Shown in pieces: positions 29,201 through 32,617 of a stretch of 32,617 bases of DNA; position 1 is the stretch's first letter, and every line of letters begins with the position of its first letter. The stretch covers positions 307,242 to 339,858 of the forward strand of contig WELB01000012.1 of the NCBI GenBank assembly GCA_009602725.1, read 5' to 3'. Source of the DNA: Spirogloea muscicola (lineage: Eukaryota; Streptophyta; Zygnematophyceae; Spirogloeales; Spirogloeaceae). Below the pieces are notes generated by a model. It made no database searches. It was not told the DNA's origin and saw only the letters and a list, made by a program, of their open reading frames with translations. The position numbers and the translations under genes are program-made.

Positions 29201-30492
29201 GCGCAATCTGAATCAAGTAGGAGATGCACATGCCCTGTGCAGCTTGCTTGCTCGTATGTGCCTGCACTGAGCTAGCAGGTATCTTATGATGTCATGTAAT
29301 GGGCGACCGAGTTGTTTTAGACTGCGAGGGCTGAGTCTCAGTCTAGCACGTGATGGCAAGAGCTGGCGCTACTAGCACCAACTGGTGGACGTCCTGAAAT
29401 GTGGGGTGATTGGTAACGCTTGCGGCACAGGTCAGCACTGAGGACGGTCTTGTGTGCTGCTACGACGTTCGGAGAGGTTCGGAGCCTGGCACCGGGAGTG
29501 GCCGGTCAGACGTGCAGGCCCTCTACAGGCTGCACGCCCATGACAAAGCCACCTGCAGCCTGTCCTTCAATTCCGTGACACCACATGTACAGCCGTTCAC
29601 ACAGCCCCCCCGCTCTGTGTACCTGCTTGTTCTGCACAGATTTGATGACATTTGATGGTGTGGTGGTAGGGAGTTGGCAATGTGTCCTCAGAAAATAAAA
29701 ACGAGCCATCAAAATGGCCTGGCCTTTCTTGCAGATGCTGGCTACAGCCTCCACTGACAAGACGGTGAGTTGGATTGGGTGCACCTCTTTGACAAGTTTC
29801 GTGAGGAGATGGGATGTAGACCTCCATTCCTTTCTAGTTTGTGGAGAGGGCTCAAGCCGATGTTATGGCTCCCCTCAATGTGCAGGTGAAAATATGGGAT
29901 ACTACGAATGATGCACCCTCATGTTTAACGTCCATCAACCCCAAAGTGGTGAGAATTTTCGCTTATCACCCTCTTGGCCCGCTTATCACCTCTTGGCCCG
30001 CCTTCATCTTCAGATATTAGAAGATGGCCTGTTCGTTGTTCCTCGTTGTCATGACCCAGCCCAGCTCCTTGGGCTTATGCTGCCTCTAAGACCTCAATAC
30101 TTCTAAGACCTCAAGACCTTGCGAACCAGGGCGCCATCTTCTCTTTGTCCTTCTGCCGCGACTCCCCAAACCTACTTGCGATTGGTGGCTCCAAGGGCAA
30201 GCTTCATGTAAGAACGCCAATAAAGTAGTAGGCGCCAGCAGCTATGGACTTGATGTGCATTGTCGAAACAGCCTTCATTGTGATTGCTAGTAAAGTTTCT
30301 GTACTGTAACTAATTAGTAGAGTACAGTAAAGATATGTGTGCAAGCTTGCAGAAGCTTAGCAGGTCTTGCTGCCCAACAACAGCATGTGATGTTTGGTGC
30401 TTTTTGTATTGCTTTCCTTTGTGAAGGTTTGGAACACCTGGACGAGCACCGCTGTGGCAAACAAGACCAAGTCCTTGCTTATGAAGCACTAG
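26206..30492 (+). CDS. PWP1: PWP1, periodic tryptophan WD40 ribosome-biogenesis protein
   Basis: Nucleolar WD-repeat protein of ribosome production. The start MISAVAWVPRGAARA is diagnostic. Exons: 26206-26809 (interrupted by n at 26254; may hide an intron), 27261-27353, 27638-27788, 27952-28010, 28291-28377, 28635-28865, 29090-29188, 29431-29586, 29735-29764, 29886-29948, 30130-30207, 30427-30492. Landmarks: acidic DDDDSDGGEEEE; LAMLNMDAYDNEDADDA; GGLGAAYYGPLEEDPHI; SDLLILAARNEDEVSLLEVW; NMYVHHDILLPAFPLALAWL; FVAVGTMQPEIEIWDLNK; then WD repeats with GSHKGAVLGLSWN, SCSADKLVKVWDV, HADKVQAVAWNPTEP, LLSGSFDKTTALVD, HAHDKATCSLSFN, TASTDKTVKIWD and LAIGGSKGKLHVWNT. The end is SLLMKH. Intron 4 has a GC donor (AAG|GCACGT) that is needed to join DLNK to ADEVEP. 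The last intron has an AAG acceptor. Confidence 0.95.
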
Positions 30493-31738
30493 TGGACGAC
30501 ACAATTTTGACATGTTGTGACTCCATGCAATGTAGGCAACCCTCCTCGTGTGTCTAGGTCGAAGTGTATTGTACATTGAACACAGTATACTATTGCCTCC
30601 ATGGTGGTCGCCACCAGGGTTGCTGCGCAAGCCTGGAAGTGCACCTGTGGTATCTAGGTAGAAGTGAAATGGTTGGAGATTGCCAGCAAGGGTGTAGGCC
30701 AATCTTTTCTTAGTGAGCGATATGATGCAAATGCAATGCAAGCAATGCAGCACGGAACATGGCTTGTGGTCAGCTTTAGAGTACAGGATATGTTGATTAC
30801 ATTCTGAACCTCTATCTACTTCGGCAGATTTGCAGGCCCTAGAGACTAGCACATCTGCTACTGGCATTCTTGTCATCTTCGTCTTGATCAGGTTTAGCTA
30901 CCAGGTTTTGTGAAGCTGGCACTTGTACAGTCTCTCGATACCTGGTTACTTAAAGAATATCTGGTGTATTTAGACACCTGCTTGTGCTTTTTTTGGTGTT
31001 CTGTGACCATCAGACGTTATGGAAGTCCGAAATGTGATCTAGCAGAGTTGCCAAAGCGGGCGTTGTCATCGAGGATCCATTTCTCAATTGCTGAGAGTCA
31101 TCTATTATTCCATAGAATCTTGAATACAAGGCCGTAGTGCAACACACACAAGTTCCTTCAGGGTGGTGGGCCTACCCTCACGGTCGGTCGTCCAAGCGGA
31201 CAAGACCTTATCACCTTGGCCTACTTGTGCCCTGATTGCACCGCTCTAAGTTGGCAACACAGGTTGCAAATTAAAAAAGTCGGTGGCATGTAATCATTGG
31301 GTCTGGAACAGAATGTCTGAAGTCCACTCCTCCAGAGAACAAGTTGTCAACCTTTAGTGAAACAAGATTCCACGTAGTTTAAGCCATGATACAGCTTACA
31401 CTGAAGCCTAGGACATTCGGATTGCATACGAGAGTGTCCTGGTCTCAAAGCATCTGAAAATGTCCTGGTCTTGAAATGAATATCCAAACCAGATTTAACC
31501 AAAATCAAGCAATAAGTATCGCTCGTGTATCTGATTATGCATTTATGTAAAGAATAACCACATGGCTTTTGCTAAGTATATCACAAAATGTTGTCGTTAT
31601 GATAATTTCCGCTCAATGACCACTGGGTCAACATCCGCAAGGCGCAGCAGGTACATCGACGACCCATCATTATCCTGAGGCGCCTCTTGCTGACGTCTTG
31701 GTGACGAGTGTCTCTTTAGCTGGCTCTTTTAGCCCTTG
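30493..31738. other. Intergenic stretch without recognisable gene
   Basis: About 1.2 kb after the PWP1 stop. An antisense open frame of 188 codons (30876-30310) overlaps the last PWP1 exon, but its translation shows no recognisable domain and it lacks supporting splice or start context. No tRNA, repeat or conserved exon was recognised. The region is AT-richer than the genes. Confidence 0.4.
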
Positions 31739-32617
31739 TACATGTCATTGGGTTGGCCTCTCACAGCTCCCTTTTCAGGTGGCGCTCCGCTCAGCTCAAG
31801 ACGAGCTACTTGCGGAGCACCCTGCCCTCGCCGAGAGCGTGGTCCCGTCTGCCCACCTTGCCCACTCCTCCGACTCGCAAGCGCAGGCGCGGTACATGGC
31901 GGCAGTTGACAAGGCGTCCTTCAGGGCCACGCTGCAGCTCCTCCCTCCCACAGACGTGCGAGGCCATGCTCGGCTGCTGTCGGCCGCCTCCCCTGGCGCG
32001 GCAGCCTGGCTGTCCGCGCTCCCCCTGTACGACGCCCTCAGGATGCCGGACGAACTCTTCCGTACGGCCACCCATCGCCTGTTGGGTCTTCCCCCGCTTG
32101 GCGTGCTGCAGTGTGAGTGTGGGGAGCGGTCGACGGACCCGGCGGAGCTAGCGGCGCATATCCTTCGCTGCGCCACTGGCGGCGAGCGCACAGCCGCTCA
32201 CGACCTCCTCCGCGACGGTATGTTCGGCATCTTTCAGGAGGCCGGATACACAGTTGCAATGGAGAATACTTCTGTCATGCCCATCCTCCAGAGGGCCGAC
32301 GGACTCCACACGCGCCGCGTCGACCTGGTGACGTCCACGACGGGCGGTGGCGGGCGCATCATTGCCGATGTGGTCACCACTGATGTGGTCGACCGCTCCA
32401 ACCCGGGGCTTTCTGCCTCGCGGGCTGGCCACGCTGCGGCAAAGGCCGCTCGCAGCAAGGCGGCCAAACACGCCGACCACCCGGCTGCCGACGAGTTCGT
32501 CCCCCTGGCTGTGGACGTGCATGGGGCTCTCGGATCCCACTGGCTCGACCTGTTGGCCAGGCTTGCACGGCGCGCTGTGTCCCGCAGGCGCGGTGAGCCG
32601 GCTGACTTCAACGCCGC
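31739..32617 (+). mobile_element. Non-LTR retrotransposon ORF C-terminal region (partial, runs off the window)
   Basis: An uninterrupted plus-strand frame runs from at least 31779 (possibly from a little upstream) to the window edge, without introns and with high GC unlike the flanking 1 kb. It encodes ARLLSAASPGAAAWLSALPL, FRTATHRLLGLPPL, then a CxCx(n)HxxxxC knuckle (Cys codons at 32112 and 32118, His at 32157, Cys at 32169), RRVDLVTST, GRIIADVVTTDVVDRSNPG, an Ala/Lys-rich helix, and DEFVPLAVDVHGALGSHWLD. This order (reverse-transcriptase thumb end, zinc knuckle, RxD ... DV nuclease-like motif) is that of the C-terminus of non-LTR elements with a restriction-like endonuclease. The reverse transcriptase core is not in the window upstream. 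The dispersed ggttggcctctcacagc motif lies just upstream (31751). Confidence 0.65.

Noticed and set aside
30310-30876. 188-codon antisense open frame
   Set aside because: Overlaps the last PWP1 exon on the other strand, has no recognisable domain and no splice or promoter context; likely chance.
1-32617. CRISPR arrays, prokaryotic operons, rRNA genes, intact DNA transposons with long terminal inverted repeats
   Set aside because: No regularly spaced short repeats, rRNA landmarks or transposase frames were found; the exon-intron structure is eukaryotic throughout.

Overview
This window looks like nuclear DNA of a green-lineage eukaryote (Viridiplantae, most likely a green or streptophyte alga). 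Every gene I can recognise is broken by many short exons with GT-AG (and a few GC-AG) introns. The proteins are plant-type: a CK2 beta with the plant N-terminal extension, MAF1 with the plant MKFLEYTPL start, an oil-body-associated protein (DUF1264), and the plant form of the LACTB2-like metallo-beta-lactamase protein. First exons and 5' leaders are very GC-rich with (GGC)n tracts; the rest of each gene is AT-richer. Four single n characters sit in or beside those GC-rich tracts, and in two genes the reading frame suggests they are collapsed assembly gaps.

Layout, left to right: CK2 beta (+, 428-2567, 6 exons); PPAN/Peter Pan Brix protein (-, 3184-6487, 9 exons, with a (CAA/GAA)n block in intron 1); a repeat-rich stretch with a 3'-terminal fragment of a non-LTR retrotransposon; an unrecognised small membrane-protein gene (-, about 7954-9571); a second repeat-rich stretch (9.6-12.3 kb) with another retrotransposon 3' end and a 113-136 bp minisatellite; an MBL-fold protein (-, 12342-16420, 12 exons); a third retrotransposon 3' end (16.7 kb); an unrecognised Gln-rich gene (-, about 18168-19419); MAF1 (+, 20597-23388, 10 exons) with a decayed tRNA-like element in an intron and a broken duplicate of its last exon downstream; OBAP (-, 24417-25745, 4 exons) divergent from PWP1 (+, 26206-30492, 12 exons or more); and finally an intronless retrotransposon ORF with a zinc knuckle and restriction-like-endonuclease-like tail that runs off the right edge.

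Functionally, four of the six named genes belong to growth control and ribosome production: CK2 beta (regulatory subunit of a kinase known in yeast to phosphorylate Maf1), PPAN and PWP1 (nucleolar ribosome-assembly factors) and MAF1 (RNA polymerase III repressor). Whether this proximity means anything is an inference to be tested by synteny.

I reconstructed exon-intron structures by hand. For CK2 beta, MAF1, OBAP and the MBL protein the spliced lengths are exact multiples of three and the joins match conserved family sequence. PPAN and PWP1 are consistent apart from a sequence gap in their first exons. No CRISPR array, prokaryotic operon, rRNA or intact transposon was seen.
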